NCBI RefSeq assembly: GCF_014197265.1
Contig: NZ_JACIFH010000001.1
Span: 1,984,001 to 2,048,000, forward strand
DNA: 64,000 bases
From: Microbacterium invictum
GTDB taxonomy: Bacteria; Actinomycetota; Actinomycetes; Actinomycetales; Microbacteriaceae
Reading direction: 5' to 3'
Made by a program: the position numbers and the translations under genes. Below, one piece after another: positions 10,701 to 21,184 of this stretch (within the stretch, counting starts at the first letter, position 1; each line of letters begins with the position of its first letter). The notes under the pieces were generated by a model. The model did no database searches and was not told where the DNA came from. It worked only from the letters and a program-made list of their open reading frames with translations.

Positions 10701-11487
10701 TGCGCCGGTGGCTGCGATTGCGGCGGGTGACCACGTGCTGCAGGCGAGCGTCGTGGTGCTGGGAGCGGGCGCGGTCGTCGTGGCTCCGGTCGCACTGGCC
10801 GAGGTGGTCGAGGCCGACCTGTCGGCGCCGCCGGCGGGGCTGACCGCCGGGTCGCCGCCGGTGTGGCGCCGCGGGCCGCGGGTCACCGGCCGCACGCCGC
10901 TGGCGCTGTGGTTCGTCCGCGGCGACGCCGCCGCGCCGGTGACGGCCGAGCTGACGCTCACCGACCCGCGGGGCCGGTCGAGCACCGGCACCGTGGAGAT
11001 CGCGGGGTACACCCCGCCGCCGCCTGCGCCCTCGACGCTCGAGCTGCTGGGCATCGTGCCGGTCGCGCTGAAGGGCGTCGCGGTCACCGTGCGCACCGAC
11101 GCTGCAGCCGCCGAGCCGTACCGGCTGCGAGTGAGCGCCGTGCGCCGCAAGGTGCTGCCGACCGGCGGGCGGGGACTGCCGGTGCCGGGCGTGGGGCCGC
11201 TCGTGATCCGGCCGCTCGTCGCCGAGATCGCGTTGAGCGACATCCCGGCGATGCCGCGCGCGCCGGTCGTCGTCAACACGGTGTCGTTCCGGCGCGCCGG
11301 GCGGGGGCTCGCGGGCGTGGGGATCGGGAGTGGGATCGGGATCGGCGTGGGCCGGGACGTAGGGCTCGGCGTCGGTCTCAAGGGCGGGGCGATCGAGATC
11401 GGAGTGCCGCTCGCATCACCGGTCACCGTCACCGTCACGCTCATCGCGCCGGACGGCACCGCCGTCGCCGTCTCGGGGAGCGGGTAG
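7714..11487 (+). CDS. Giant hypothetical protein, partner of the preceding gene
   Basis: The product has 1,257 residues and starts at ATG 7714 behind a strong GGAGGTGGAG site only 16 bases after the preceding stop, so it is almost certainly in an operon with it. There is no signal peptide, membrane segment or catalytic motif that I recognise. The N-terminus is mixed alpha/beta, the middle is Ala/Pro-rich, and the rest reads as repeated beta-sandwich units (for example LRLEAASALPVHSFRLLRT). Residues about 1200-1228 are a low-complexity glycine tract alternating with Val/Ile. Composition matches the upstream giant gene, and shared size, spacing and lack of export signals suggest one assembly. 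Function unknown. Confidence 0.75.
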   Translation: MGRIADPFRLRAEAVEIDWTAVARAREAGLGQDLDWKRLKRRTTDVRLIWACAATLGVPHGPFTVWHRPVGGGRPQRVAATVRSDPAGTRLDWGGVAAGHVVVSCKAADPGRPVGLFLYRVGHDGLTGAVGATAVAATPAAVTLSVRTSGATWAVLVNGHSAEVSIATLDEIVNADDWKPLELVGLPIDQPWPGTDYDAGDQGFVDAPLPPVEAALNRIERGAPPLGWDARTPGGLDAPRWDEPDPAALVKEIQHFTLPAVAALYDAGLPEFAQMQREAWQAARSPHVDGAARTSSLDAQADLRPWAVLALTAQIDPFLNLATGFGTAYAAERFDDRHPAIGGDELMVTAIYAHTLGPDEVVVEGQPLPPGIGGAEFAAYAPRGARLSQVAAPGQLSATRAGLVEPRGIDQAWGESIRLSYQRAASSAMLGTPTQQAAIVAAAGSAAAEAIIERRDPQGWRTVAISPDAPQGQPGHDRASLMHAPVEIALGSGGRNAQYGLAVADVFGVWSPWRDAAYSGDEPQPDLPAIVAATLDTRYAGSTAAPSTLAVDVAVEWAERRTTRIDVRAVFHPAVPAPASPLSLSPTGAVSTGCFARDLAVTFAADGAPTGVGCTVVELNAEGTAPLGGGPRPDGVRRYRLTGDVPTLDFAVVRRWGAALWARRHLAVGVSPTGFGERTDTAAASPVPTLPLPPAQPPGVPLASLPDAAGSSHAAVTWSLAASADARTAIVWELAETALRQTAGLPPQAEGATPSERLVAARAAYDGLSAERQRGVFRRIAEVDAAARTFDVTLPRGSTDIHFFVVTIVSSTAVESPWPAAGAGVPAHKHLRAVIAPHVVRPEPPLVRPSPGADGVETVLRLEAASALPVHSFRLLRTRSERAALRADTMGPPFAAPLAAPRPAAGGGQAVDTVTGLPIYEATWSGTLPPAWTPWLVRASAVPIDADTEHGRRGRESEPSDVVSVVAVPSGPPVLDDLVGVADAAHTGIVVQTGTTAPVAAIAAGDHVLQASVVVLGAGAVVVAPVALAEVVEADLSAPPAGLTAGSPPVWRRGPRVTGRTPLALWFVRGDAAAPVTAELTLTDPRGRSSTGTVEIAGYTPPPPAPSTLELLGIVPVALKGVAVTVRTDAAAAEPYRLRVSAVRRKVLPTGGRGLPVPGVGPLVIRPLVAEIALSDIPAMPRAPVVVNTVSFRRAGRGLAGVGIGSGIGIGVGRDVGLGVGLKGGAIEIGVPLASPVTVTVTLIAPDGTAVAVSGSG

Positions 11488-11510
11488 CCGGCGTCGCGGG
11501 AAGCGTGTCG

Positions 11511-11600
11511 GTCGGATCGCGGCATCCATTCCCTCCACACGACGCGACTGCGGACGTCGGATCGCGGCATCGCTTCCTCCCCAAGATGCCGTGGTCGGAC
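11511..11600. repeat. Direct repeat pair plus inverted partial copy
   Basis: GTCGGATCGCGGCATC occurs at 11511-11526 and again at 11556-11571, each followed by a similar C/T-rich tail. A diverged inverted copy (GATGCCGTGGTCGGAC) lies at 11585-11600. Two forward units and one reverse unit resemble the quartet elements elsewhere in the window, but the pitch is 45 bases, not about 20. The remainder of the gap up to 11747 contains no gene that I can support. Confidence 0.6.
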
Positions 11601-11747
11601 GTTCTCCCCCATTTCGTCCATCTCCGCTCAGCGCGGTGCGCCGGCGTGGCACAATCACGGCATCCGGATCGGTCTACTCGCCGTGCGCAGCGTCGAACCC
11701 ACTTCTCCAATATCGCTTTTTTGTTCTACTTTTCGCTGCGGTTGTAC

Positions 11748-11776
11748 TTGACACTCTCGTTGCTATATGCGATCAT
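11748..11776 (+). promoter_or_regulatory. Promoter for a possibly leaderless transcript
   Basis: A perfect -35 hexamer TTGACA at 11748-11753 is separated by 17 bases from GATCAT at 11771-11776, a four-of-six match to the -10 consensus. The surrounding 80 bases are AT-rich for this genome. The predicted transcription start, about seven bases downstream, coincides with the A of the HNH gene's ATG at 11783, and there is no Shine-Dalgarno sequence. This suggests a leaderless mRNA, which is common in actinobacteria. Confidence 0.55.
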
Positions 11777-11782
11777 GAAGAC

Positions 11783-13276
11783 ATGACCTTCATCGACGAC
11801 CTTCGAAGCGGCATTGACCGCCTGTCGGAGTTCGCCGAGCTCGACGTCGAGACGACGGCGCTTCTGCCCAGCGTCTGCGAACTCAGCGACAACGCCGTAC
11901 GGGCCGCCTTCGACACGGTCGCGAACCATTCGCGCAATCTGCAGAAGCTCGAACTGGCGCTGGCCGGGGTCATCGCCCAGCGTTCGAGTCGGGCGGCCGG
12001 CCACAAGGGCCTCGCCCAGACCGGCGGGTACCGCACACCCGAGCAGATGGTGAGAGAGATCACCGGCGTGCCGAAGAGCGAAGCCGTGCGCGTCGTGCGC
12101 GTGGGTTCGTCACTGCTCGACGCCGAACAAGGTGCAGGTTCCGATGACGAGCTCGATGTGGATGCCGGTGCCGCAGCGCCGCCCGCTCGCGAGCCCTGGC
12201 ATCGCCCACTGCGTGACGCGCTGCTCAACGGCGCGATCACGCAGGCGCAGCACGACGTGATCCGCCGCGGCCTGGGCGAGCCACCGGCCGTCGATGGCCG
12301 TGATGAGGCCGAGATCATCGAAGTGTGGCGCGTCGCGGCGCGGCGACTGGTGGCCGAGTCCGCCGATTCGACGGTCGAAGACCTCGCCGCGGCCGCGCGT
12401 GCGGCACGCGACCTCATCGATCCGGTCGGCGCCGAGCTGCGCTGGCAGGAACGTCACGCCAAGCGGTCGTTCCGGATGAGGGTCGACGCCGATGGCCTGC
12501 GTCACGGCCATCTCGTCTTCGACGACGAGGATGCCGACTTCTGGCAGTCGGTGCTCGACTCCGCGATGCGCCCACGCCGGGGCGGCCCGCGCTTCGTCAG
12601 CGAAGACGAAGCGGCGGCGGCGCGCGACCTCCTCGACGACCCGCGCACCAACGATCAGATGGCGTACGACCTCATCACGGACGTGTTCCGCGCCGGTGCC
12701 CTCGCCGAAGCGAAGGACGTGTTCGGCGCACGGCAGGCCGGTGTGCGCCTGGTGACGATCAAAGACGCCGTCGGCCCACGTGATGCCTTCGGGCGGCTCC
12801 TCGCGGTGGCCCACACCGAGGACGGGCGTGTGTCGCTGCCCGGCTCCGCACTCGATCGGGCGCTGTGCACCACCGGAAGCGTCGAGGTCATCGTCGATGC
12901 GTGCGGCAATCCGCTCGACCTGGGCCGCAAAGAGCGGCTGTTCTCCGCCCGGCAGCGGCTGGCGATCGCGGCACGAGACGGTGGCTGCATGTGGCCGGGC
13001 TGCGAGCGGCCAATCGCCTACTCCGAGGTCCACCACATCGATCACTGGCACGAACACCACGGCAAGACCGACGTCGATCGTGGAATCCTGCTCTGCCGAT
13101 ACCACCATCTCCTCCTGCACAACGCCGGATGGAAGATCACCCGCGTCGGCAAGGGCGAGTTCCTTCTGCACCGCCCGCCGGGAACCGCCGGCCCACCGAT
13201 CCCACTGAGATCGAAGTCGCCGCTGCGGTGGCTGTTCGACCCGCCACCGCGAACCGGCTGGCGCACGGCGGCATGA
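11783..13276 (+). CDS. DUF222 / HNH endonuclease domain protein
   Basis: The product has 497 residues. The N-terminal two thirds match the DUF222 pattern common in actinobacteria (a helical region with [12 protein letters not shown] and [15 protein letters not shown]). The C-terminus holds an HNH nuclease fold: CMWPGC, then [18 protein letters not shown] and [10 protein letters not shown], giving the metal-binding Cys/His pairs and the catalytic His. I use ATG 11783 because a promoter ends just before it; an open frame extends upstream, but codon use there is poor. Proteins of this family are multicopy in many actinobacterial genomes and associated with repeats, but their substrate is not established. 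The gene stands alone, 28 bases upstream of rmlA. Confidence 0.85.
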   Translation: MTFIDDLRSGIDRLSEFAELDVETTALLPSVCELSDNAVRAAFDTVANHSRNLQKLELALAGVIAQRSSRAAGHKGLAQTGGYRTPEQMVREITGVPKSEAVRVVRVGSSLLDAEQGAGSDDELDVDAGAAAPPAREPWHRPLRDALLNGAITQAQHDVIRRGLGEPPAVDGRDEAEIIEVWRVAARRLVAESADSTVEDLAAAARAARDLIDPVGAELRWQERHAKRSFRMRVDADGLRHGHLVFDDEDADFWQSVLDSAMRPRRGGPRFVSEDEAAAARDLLDDPRTNDQMAYDLITDVFRAGALAEAKDVFGARQAGVRLVTIKDAVGPRDAFGRLLAVAHTEDGRVSLPGSALDRALCTTGSVEVIVDACGNPLDLGRKERLFSARQRLAIAARDGGCMWPGCERPIAYSEVHHIDHWHEHHGKTDVDRGILLCRYHHLLLHNAGWKITRVGKGEFLLHRPPGTAGPPIPLRSKSPLRWLFDPPPRTGWRTAA

Positions 13277-13304
13277 CGGCGGTCGGCATGCCAGGATGGG
13301 TGTC

Positions 13305-14174
13305 GTGAAGGGGATCATTCTTGCTGGGGGTTCGGGCACGCGGCTGCACCCGATCACGCTCGGGGTCTCGAAGCAGCTGATCCCCGTGTACGACAAGCCG
13401 ATGGTCTATTACCCGCTGTCGACGCTCATGCTCGCCGGCATCCGCGATATTCTCATCATCACCACCCCGCACGACGCGCCCTTCTTCGAGAGGCTGCTCG
13501 GCGACGGATCCCAGTTCGGCATCTCGCTGACCTTCGCCCAGCAGCCGTCACCCGACGGGCTCGCGCAGGCGTTCACGATCGGCGCCGACTTCATCGGTGA
13601 CGACAAGGTCGCCCTCGTCCTCGGCGACAACCTGCTCTACGGGCCTGGCCTGGGCAACCAGCTCAAGCGGTACGCCGACGTCGACGGCGGAGCGATCTTC
13701 GCGTATTGGGTCGCCGAGCCCCAGGCCTACGGCGTCGTCGAGTTCGACGACGAGCGCCGCGCAATCTCGCTCGAAGAGAAGCCCGCCGCCCCCAAGAGCA
13801 ACTTCGCCGTGCCCGGCCTGTACTTCTACGACAACGACGTCGTCGAGATCGCACGCACCCTGGCGCCGAGCGCCCGCGGCGAGTACGAGATCACCGACGT
13901 CAACCGCGCCTACCTCGAGCGCGGCACGCTCGCGGTGGAAGTCCTCCCCCGCGGCACCGCCTGGCTCGACACCGGCACGTTCGACCAGATGACCGACGCC
14001 GCCGAGTACGTGCGCACCATGCAGCGCCGCACCGGCATGTCGATCGGCGTGCCCGAAGAAGTCGCGTGGCGACAGGGATTCCTCGACGACGACGCGCTGC
14101 GCGCACGCGCAGAGAAGCTCGTCAAGTCCGGATACGGCGCGTACCTGCTCGACGTGCTCGGCCGCGGCCGCTGA
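13305..14174 (+). CDS. rmlA: Glucose-1-phosphate thymidylyltransferase
   Basis: RmlA makes dTDP-glucose from dTTP and glucose-1-phosphate, the first step of dTDP-L-rhamnose synthesis for cell-wall polysaccharide. The 289-residue protein opens with [15 protein letters not shown], the nucleotidyltransferase signature, followed by [12 protein letters not shown] and later GDNLLYG. I choose GTG 13305 because family members begin immediately before KGIILAGG and AGGATGGG lies just upstream; ATG 13296 is an in-frame alternative. Length is normal for the family. rmlB and rmlC-rmlD follow on the same strand but after an intervening minus-strand protease gene, so rmlA is probably transcribed separately. 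Confidence 0.95.
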   Translation: MKGIILAGGSGTRLHPITLGVSKQLIPVYDKPMVYYPLSTLMLAGIRDILIITTPHDAPFFERLLGDGSQFGISLTFAQQPSPDGLAQAFTIGADFIGDDKVALVLGDNLLYGPGLGNQLKRYADVDGGAIFAYWVAEPQAYGVVEFDDERRAISLEEKPAAPKSNFAVPGLYFYDNDVVEIARTLAPSARGEYEITDVNRAYLERGTLAVEVLPRGTAWLDTGTFDQMTDAAEYVRTMQRRTGMSIGVPEEVAWRQGFLDDDALRARAEKLVKSGYGAYLLDVLGRGR

Positions 14175-14285
14175 GTCGCCTCCTGGCGACGTGACCGACG
14201 TGGCCGACAAGTCGACCGTACCCATCGGCACCGCGGCAACGGTCCCCGAGCGCGTGACCACCGGCATCCGTGTCCGTCTGCCGGT

Positions 14286-14472
14286 GCAGGATGACCAGCC
14301 GCCACTCAGGGATGCTCGGTGCGGGCTCGCCGCACGAGGCCGGTGAGCGGGCTGCCGCGGCGACGAAGTTGTCCCTGCCGGCGGCAGGATGACCCGCCGC
14401 CATTCAGGGATGCTCGGTGCGGGCTCGCCGCACGAGGCCGGTGAGCGGGCTGCCGCCGGCGACGAAGTTGTC
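14286..14472. repeat. Imperfect 88-bp direct duplication of a gene's 3' end
   Basis: Segments 14286-14373 and 14384-14472 are nearly identical at a 98-base offset. The second copy holds the last codons and stop of the serine protease gene read on the minus strand. The first is a decayed duplicate lying outside the gene, differing by a few substitutions and one lost base (GCCGCGGCG against GCCGCCGGCG). The rest of the gap from 14175 contains no supportable gene. Confidence 0.85.
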
Positions 14473-15489
14473 GGAACTGCTCTCTCCCGACACAACCCCC
14501 ACGACATAGGGGCCGTGGTCCCAGAACCCGAAGACCGGGCCGCCCGACTGCCCCGGCCAGTTGTCGAACGTGCTGCTTTCGAGCACCCGGCCGCTGTCGG
14601 AGTCGTAGTCGGTTTCGTCGAGGGCGAAGTCGCGCTGATAGGTGGCGAGATCGCCGGTCCGGCTGAAGTCCTGCGGGTACCCGAGATTGCGCCACGAGAG
14701 CACTTCGCCATCCCACGAATCGCTGTAGGTGCGGGCGCCGAACCACCCGTAGCGATCACCGAGGCGCTGATCGAGCACGATCACCGCATAGTCATCATCC
14801 ATGTTGGTGCTGCTGTAGTTGGCCGCGGTGACCTGCCGCGTGTAGTACGCCCACGTGCCGTGCGCGCTCGCCAGCGAGGAGCCGTTCGTGTAGAGCACGT
14901 CGACCCGCAGCCACCCCGGCGTCCAGTCGACGCAGTGACTCGCCGTGAGCACATGCCGGGGGCCGATGAGCACGCCGCTGCCACTCCACCCCGACGGCCG
15001 GGTCATCCGCACCAGACACCGCCACGGATAGCTCGTGTCGTAGTACGTCGACCGACCATCGGGAGCGAAGACCGTGGTCGGGCGCACCTTGCGCTCGCCG
15101 CTCAGCTCGCCCCTGCGCAGCTTGCCGCGCGCCAGGCGCGGACGGATCGTGACGTCGTCCAGACCGACCGGAATCGACGGCGCGAGCTCGCGCTCATCCA
15201 TGCGCGCGGCCTCCCTGACCAGGGTGCGGCGGTCGAGCTTCACCAGTTCGGGTGCCGCACGCTCGATCGAGCCGGTCTGGCCCCGGGCGACCGACACCGA
15301 GAAGCGCCAGCGACCGTCGGCCGCCCGATCGAGAGTGACTTCGGGGGTCGCATCGGTGTCGGTGGTGATGTCGAAACGGGCCACCATGGCCTCCGCGGCG
15401 GGCGGCTCGTGACGGCGGATGTCCATTCCCGCGCTCAGCTTGCGATCGGTGAGGGGCGCGGGTGCCCCACCCTTCGTGTTGGTGTCCAT
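14404..15489 (-). CDS. Trypsin/V8-like serine protease
   Basis: A 361-residue protein with a chymotrypsin-fold protease in its C-terminal half. The catalytic triad is readable: His185 in TASHCVDW, Asp around 231-233 in MDDDYAVIVLD and Ser315 in GQSGGPVFGF, with GVLIGPRHVLTASH before the His strand. The N-terminal 150 residues are a polar region, possibly a propeptide. No signal peptide follows the chosen ATG at 15489, and a later Met at residue 22 is an alternative start. Absence of an export signal is unusual for this family. It lies on the opposite strand between rmlA and rmlB, and its 3' end is duplicated just outside the gene. Confidence 0.8.
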   Translation of the reverse strand: MDTNTKGGAPAPLTDRKLSAGMDIRRHEPPAAEAMVARFDITTDTDATPEVTLDRAADGRWRFSVSVARGQTGSIERAAPELVKLDRRTLVREAARMDERELAPSIPVGLDDVTIRPRLARGKLRRGELSGERKVRPTTVFAPDGRSTYYDTSYPWRCLVRMTRPSGWSGSGVLIGPRHVLTASHCVDWTPGWLRVDVLYTNGSSLASAHGTWAYYTRQVTAANYSSTNMDDDYAVIVLDQRLGDRYGWFGARTYSDSWDGEVLSWRNLGYPQDFSRTGDLATYQRDFALDETDYDSDSGRVLESSTFDNWPGQSGGPVFGFWDHGPYVVGVVSGESSSDNFVAGGSPLTGLVRRARTEHP

Positions 15490-15569
15490 ATCGAAAAGAG
15501 GTCGGCGCGGAGCACGCTGATACCGCGCACGCCGAGGCCGCCGGCGCCACTGTCTGCCAGGATGGATAA

Positions 15570-18001
<2,432 letters not shown>

Positions 18002-18203
18002 GTAGCGCGGCTGGCTGCGCTCAACCCATACCTGTCGGGGTGCGGCCTCCGCCGAGGAGCGCGGCAGCCGGTCCTGCCCCAGCGTGTCCTCCCCAACACC
18101 GGCGTCGCGCCGCTTGTCCACAGGTTGTCCGGCGCGAGCCGCGAGCCGCCCGCCCCACTGGCAGAATCACGGCAACCGGGACGACAATGGAGGCGTGGAC
18201 ATC

Positions 18204-18503
18204 ATGACCGAACCGCAGAGCTGGGTGCTGATCGGCCTCTTCACGACGATCATGCTCGGCGGCATGTCGATCATGACGATCCTCATCAACCGGTCTATCG
18301 ACAGCCTTCGTCTTGAGATGACCGGCCGCATCGACGGACTCAGTGGCGAGATGAACGGCCGCATCGACGGACTCAGTGGCGAGATGAACGGCCGCATCGA
18401 CGGACTCCGCGGCGAGATGAACAGCCGCTTCGACGCAATGAATGTCCGGATGGATTCTCTCGACAAGGACGTCGCCGCACTCGTGAAGCGCGTGATGGGC
18501 TGA
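18204..18503 (+). CDS. Small membrane-anchored 11-residue-repeat protein
   Basis: A 99-residue protein of unknown function. An N-terminal hydrophobic segment (residues about 8-30, VLIGLFTTIMLGGMSIMTIL) is followed by tandem 11-residue units of the form MxGRIDGLSGE, three nearly identical and a fourth diverged, ending in KDVAALVKRVMG. The hendecad pattern predicts a right-handed coiled coil standing off the membrane. ATG 18204 has GGAGG ten bases upstream; GTG 18195 is an in-frame alternative. It is a monocistronic gene with no clear partner. Similar short coiled-coil proteins are found in many bacteria without known roles. Confidence 0.7.
   Translation: MTEPQSWVLIGLFTTIMLGGMSIMTILINRSIDSLRLEMTGRIDGLSGEMNGRIDGLSGEMNGRIDGLRGEMNSRFDAMNVRMDSLDKDVAALVKRVMG
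18318..18416 (+). repeat. Three in-frame 33-bp tandem repeats
   Basis: Three consecutive 33-base units at 18318, 18351 and 18384 are almost identical at DNA level, and a diverged fourth begins at 18417. Near-identity including third codon positions points to recent expansion, so copy number may vary between strains. Confidence 0.9.
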
Positions 18504-18544
18504 GCTCCGCTGGTGTCGCGGCTGCCGTGACCGGCGTCGGCGGT

Positions 18545-19090
18545 CTACCCGGGCGGGCGAGTGCGCGCGACGGCGGTGAGGATGCCGACGCACGCGGCAT
18601 CCTCGATCGCCGCCACGGCCGTGTCGGGGAGTCTCGTCTGGGCGACACCCTGAGCGCGGGCGCGCGCGAACAGCACGTTTCCCGCCAGCGCGGCCGCTGC
18701 GCCGACGACGGCCGCCCACACCGTGCGCCCCTTGCCGCCATACTCCGAGCCGATCGCCGCGGCCCCGAACGTCACGATGACCACACGGCCGATGAGGGCG
18801 GGCGGCTCCAGCCGCGACGGTGTGCCGGGCAGCTTGTCGGCGACCAGCTCACCGGCTCCGACCAGCACGAGGATTCGCCGTCCCCACGCGCTGCGCAGCA
18901 CCGGCCATCGCGCCCACAACGCGCTCGGCGGCGCGTCGGCATGCGAGAGGGCGAGCATCGCCGCCGGTGCCATCGCACGCATCCCGCCGGCGAGCCCCAG
19001 CCCCGCAGCGCGCAGCGTCAGACCTCGCGGATCGCGGGCACCGGCATCCACAGCCCTGGCACGGCGACGAATCGATGTGGCCCGGGTCAC
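18545..19090 (-). CDS. DUF4126-like membrane protein
   Basis: A 181-residue hydrophobic protein with about four membrane segments. It shows the pattern I associate with DUF4126-type proteins: GELVADKLPGTPSRL followed by LIGRVV and a glycine/alanine-rich helix pair. The GTG start at 19090 overlaps the stop of the upstream small gene (GTGA), so the two form an operon with coupled translation. Function is unknown for the family. Confidence 0.7.
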   Translation of the reverse strand: MTRATSIRRRARAVDAGARDPRGLTLRAAGLGLAGGMRAMAPAAMLALSHADAPPSALWARWPVLRSAWGRRILVLVGAGELVADKLPGTPSRLEPPALIGRVVIVTFGAAAIGSEYGGKGRTVWAAVVGAAAALAGNVLFARARAQGVAQTRLPDTAVAAIEDAACVGILTAVARTRPPG

Positions 19091-19284
19091 TGCGGTGCCT
19101 GCTGGTCCTCTTCGGGCTCGAACGTCGACTTCTCGCCCGTGTAGCCGGCAGCGACGCCGTCGGGGTCGGGCGGAATCGTGCCGTCCTCGCCGAGGCCGCC
19201 CGGCTCTCGGGTGGCCTGGTCTCGCTCGGCATCCGATGCGTTGTCGAGGGCGTCGTCGTCGGGAGTGCGGTCGCGGTCGCTCAT
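19087..19284 (-). CDS. Small acidic hypothetical protein
   Basis: A 65-residue, strongly acidic and probably disordered protein (many Asp, Glu, Pro and Gly; no hydrophobic core). I choose ATG 19284 because GGAGGA lies at ideal spacing upstream, while the longer frame lacks such a site. It overlaps the DUF4126-like gene by four bases. Similar short acidic proteins are common in Microbacteriaceae and uncharacterised. Confidence 0.65.
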   Translation of the reverse strand: MSDRDRTPDDDALDNASDAERDQATREPGGLGEDGTIPPDPDGVAAGYTGEKSTFEPEEDQQAPQ

Positions 19285-19538
19285 GGTGTCCTCCGAGATC
19301 GTCGGTGAAGGGATGCCGCGAGTATAGGTACGCGCCACCGCGCCGACCCGGGGGTTGACAGCGGGCTCGGCGGCGCTGCGTGTCGAGGACCGCGAGTGAA
19401 AACGGCCTCGCCTACGCGACTCCGTCGATGTTTCGGCCGTGCCTGACCGGGTGAGAACCCTCTCACGCCCTCGACCAAATTCGGGTCGGTGTGGTACTCA
19501 GGGAGAACCCCCGTCCACTCACCCCCCGGAGTGCCCCT

Positions 19539-20954
19539 ATGTCTCGTCGTGCCCTGCGACGCCTCGGCGTCGTCGCGGCGACGATCGCCCTGGTCAGTGC
19601 ATCAGTGCAGATCGCCGCCACCCCGGCATCCGCTGCCCCCCTTTCACAGTGCACCTCGATGACGCTCGAGCAGGTGCAGACTCGCATTCTGACCGAGACG
19701 AACGCCGCGCGCAGCAAGGCGGGCAAGGCGGCGCTCACGCTCAACAGTCAGATGAACACCGTCGCGGTGAACTGGTCCGCCAAGCAGGCCTCGGCGAACA
19801 AGATGAGCCACAATCCGAGTTACTCGAAGCAGATTCCGAGCGGTTGGAGCGGTGCCGCCGAGAACGTGGCCATGGGCTACGCGCCCACGAAGGTGACGAC
19901 CGGATGGCTCAACAGTGCCGGCCACCGCGCGAACATCCTCGGGTCGTACACGCACATCGGCATCGGCGTGGGCTGCGCGTCGAACGGCTATCCGTATTAC
20001 ACGCAGGTGTTCGGTGCGTACAAGAAGGCGCCCGCGAACCCCAACGTGTCACGCGTCGCCGGCGCCGATCGGTACTCGACCGCGGCCGCGATCTCGAACA
20101 CCACGTTCAAGACGAACGTGCCGGTCGCGTACCTGGCGAGCGGTGCCACCTTCCCCGACGCACTGTCGGGCGCGTCGTCGGCCGGCGTCGTCGGGGGGCC
20201 GGTGCTGCTCACCTCGCCGACCGGGCTGTCGGCGTCAGCCAAGACCGAGCTGTCGCGGCTGAAGCCGAAGCGGATCGTCGTCCTGGGCGGCCCGGGTGCC
20301 GTGTCGAACACGGTGATGCGGGCCGCGGCTGCCTACACGAGCGGGCAGGTGAACCGCGCCGCGGGCGATGACCGGTACGAGACCTCGGCGGCTATCTCGG
20401 CGGCCACATTCGATCCTGGTGTGCCGGTGGCGTACCTGTCGAACGGGCAGACGTTCCCCGATGCGCTCGCGGGTGCGGCTGCCGCCGGGCACATCGGCGG
20501 GCCGGTGCTGCTGAGCACCAAGACCGGCATTCCCGCTTCGGTGGCCGATGAGCTGCGCCGGCTGAAGCCCCAGAAGATCGTGGTTCTCGGGGGTCCCGGA
20601 GCGGTGACCGACAGCGTGGTCTCCGCCGCGCGCGCCTTCACCACCGGCGGGGCGTCGCGCCTCGCCGGCGCCGACCGCTACGCGACCGCCGCAGCCGTCT
20701 CGAAGGCGACCTTCGGCGCCGGAGTCCGCGTCGCGTACATCGCCAACGGCTCGACCTTCCCCGATGCGCTGTCGGGCGCCGCTGCGGCCGGGGTCGTAGG
20801 CGGGCCGGTGCTGCTGACCGCGGACTCTTCGCTGCCCGGCTCGGTGGCCTCGGAGCTCGCACGGCTCAAGCCCGCGAAGATCGTGGTGCTCGGCGGACCG
20901 GGCGCGGTCAGCGAGACCGTCGTCGCGCAGGCCGCGCGCTACGCGACCGGCTGA
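19539..20954 (+). CDS. Secreted CAP-domain protein with cell-wall-binding repeats
   Basis: A 471-residue exported protein. A signal peptide (basic MSRRALRRLG, hydrophobic core, cleavage after TPASA) leads into a CAP/SCP domain at residues about 40-165, with MSHNPSY, AAENVAMGY and GWLNSAGHRANIL supplying the conserved His/Glu/His cavity residues. Three copies of cell-wall-binding repeat 2 follow, each with a DRYxTAAxIS-like start, a FPDALSGA motif and KIVVLGGPGAVS-like end. Three such repeats are the usual functional unit for non-covalent wall attachment. ATG 19539 follows CCGGAG. It is probably a wall-bound CAP protein; no partner gene is evident. Confidence 0.92.
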   Translation: MSRRALRRLGVVAATIALVSASVQIAATPASAAPLSQCTSMTLEQVQTRILTETNAARSKAGKAALTLNSQMNTVAVNWSAKQASANKMSHNPSYSKQIPSGWSGAAENVAMGYAPTKVTTGWLNSAGHRANILGSYTHIGIGVGCASNGYPYYTQVFGAYKKAPANPNVSRVAGADRYSTAAAISNTTFKTNVPVAYLASGATFPDALSGASSAGVVGGPVLLTSPTGLSASAKTELSRLKPKRIVVLGGPGAVSNTVMRAAAAYTSGQVNRAAGDDRYETSAAISAATFDPGVPVAYLSNGQTFPDALAGAAAAGHIGGPVLLSTKTGIPASVADELRRLKPQKIVVLGGPGAVTDSVVSAARAFTTGGASRLAGADRYATAAAVSKATFGAGVRVAYIANGSTFPDALSGAAAAGVVGGPVLLTADSSLPGSVASELARLKPAKIVVLGGPGAVSETVVAQAARYATG

Positions 20955-21003
20955 GCCGGGGCGGCGGGGACGCACGGCCGGCAGAGACCGAGGCGCCCGC
21001 CCT

Positions 21004-21079
21004 CAAGTCCGCAGTCTCGCGCGAAGTTCGCACCGATCCAGGGGGTTCGGTGCGAAGTTGGCGCGATTCTGCGAACTTG
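21004..21079. repeat. Inverted quartet repeat, motif AAGTTCGCA; possible bidirectional terminator
   Basis: Two forward copies of a ten-base motif (CAAGTCCGCA at 21004, GAAGTTCGCA at 21023) are followed by two reverse copies (TGCGAAGTTG at 21051, TGCGAACTTG at 21070), each pair at a pitch of 19 bases. The inner pair forms a 16-base imperfect hairpin (21024-21039 with 21044-21059, loop AGGG). It lies between the converging CAP-protein and stress-protein genes, so it could end transcription from both sides. The layout matches the elements flanking the AbiEi/DUF559-like genes. Confidence 0.75.
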
Positions 21080-21110
21080 CGTACCCGTATGCGGACGAGT
21101 GGATGCCGCA

Positions 21111-21174
21111 GGCTCAGCGCGCCGGCATCCGGGCTCAGCGCGCCGGCATCCGGGGGCTCAGCGCGCCGGCCTCC
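21111..21174. repeat. Three tandem 20-bp repeats
   Basis: GGCTCAGCGCGCCGGCATCC is present at 21111 and 21132, with a third copy at 21155 differing by one base (CCTCC). Spacings are 21 and 23 bases. The array ends ten bases before the stop of the stress-protein gene. Confidence 0.9.
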
Positions 21175-21184
21175 GGAACCTGCG

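Noticed and set aside
7630..10734. 1,034-residue minus-strand reading frame opposite the second giant gene
   Set aside because: Arg/Gly/His-rich composition typical of the antisense frame of a high-GC gene; the plus-strand gene has a strong ribosome site and normal codon use.
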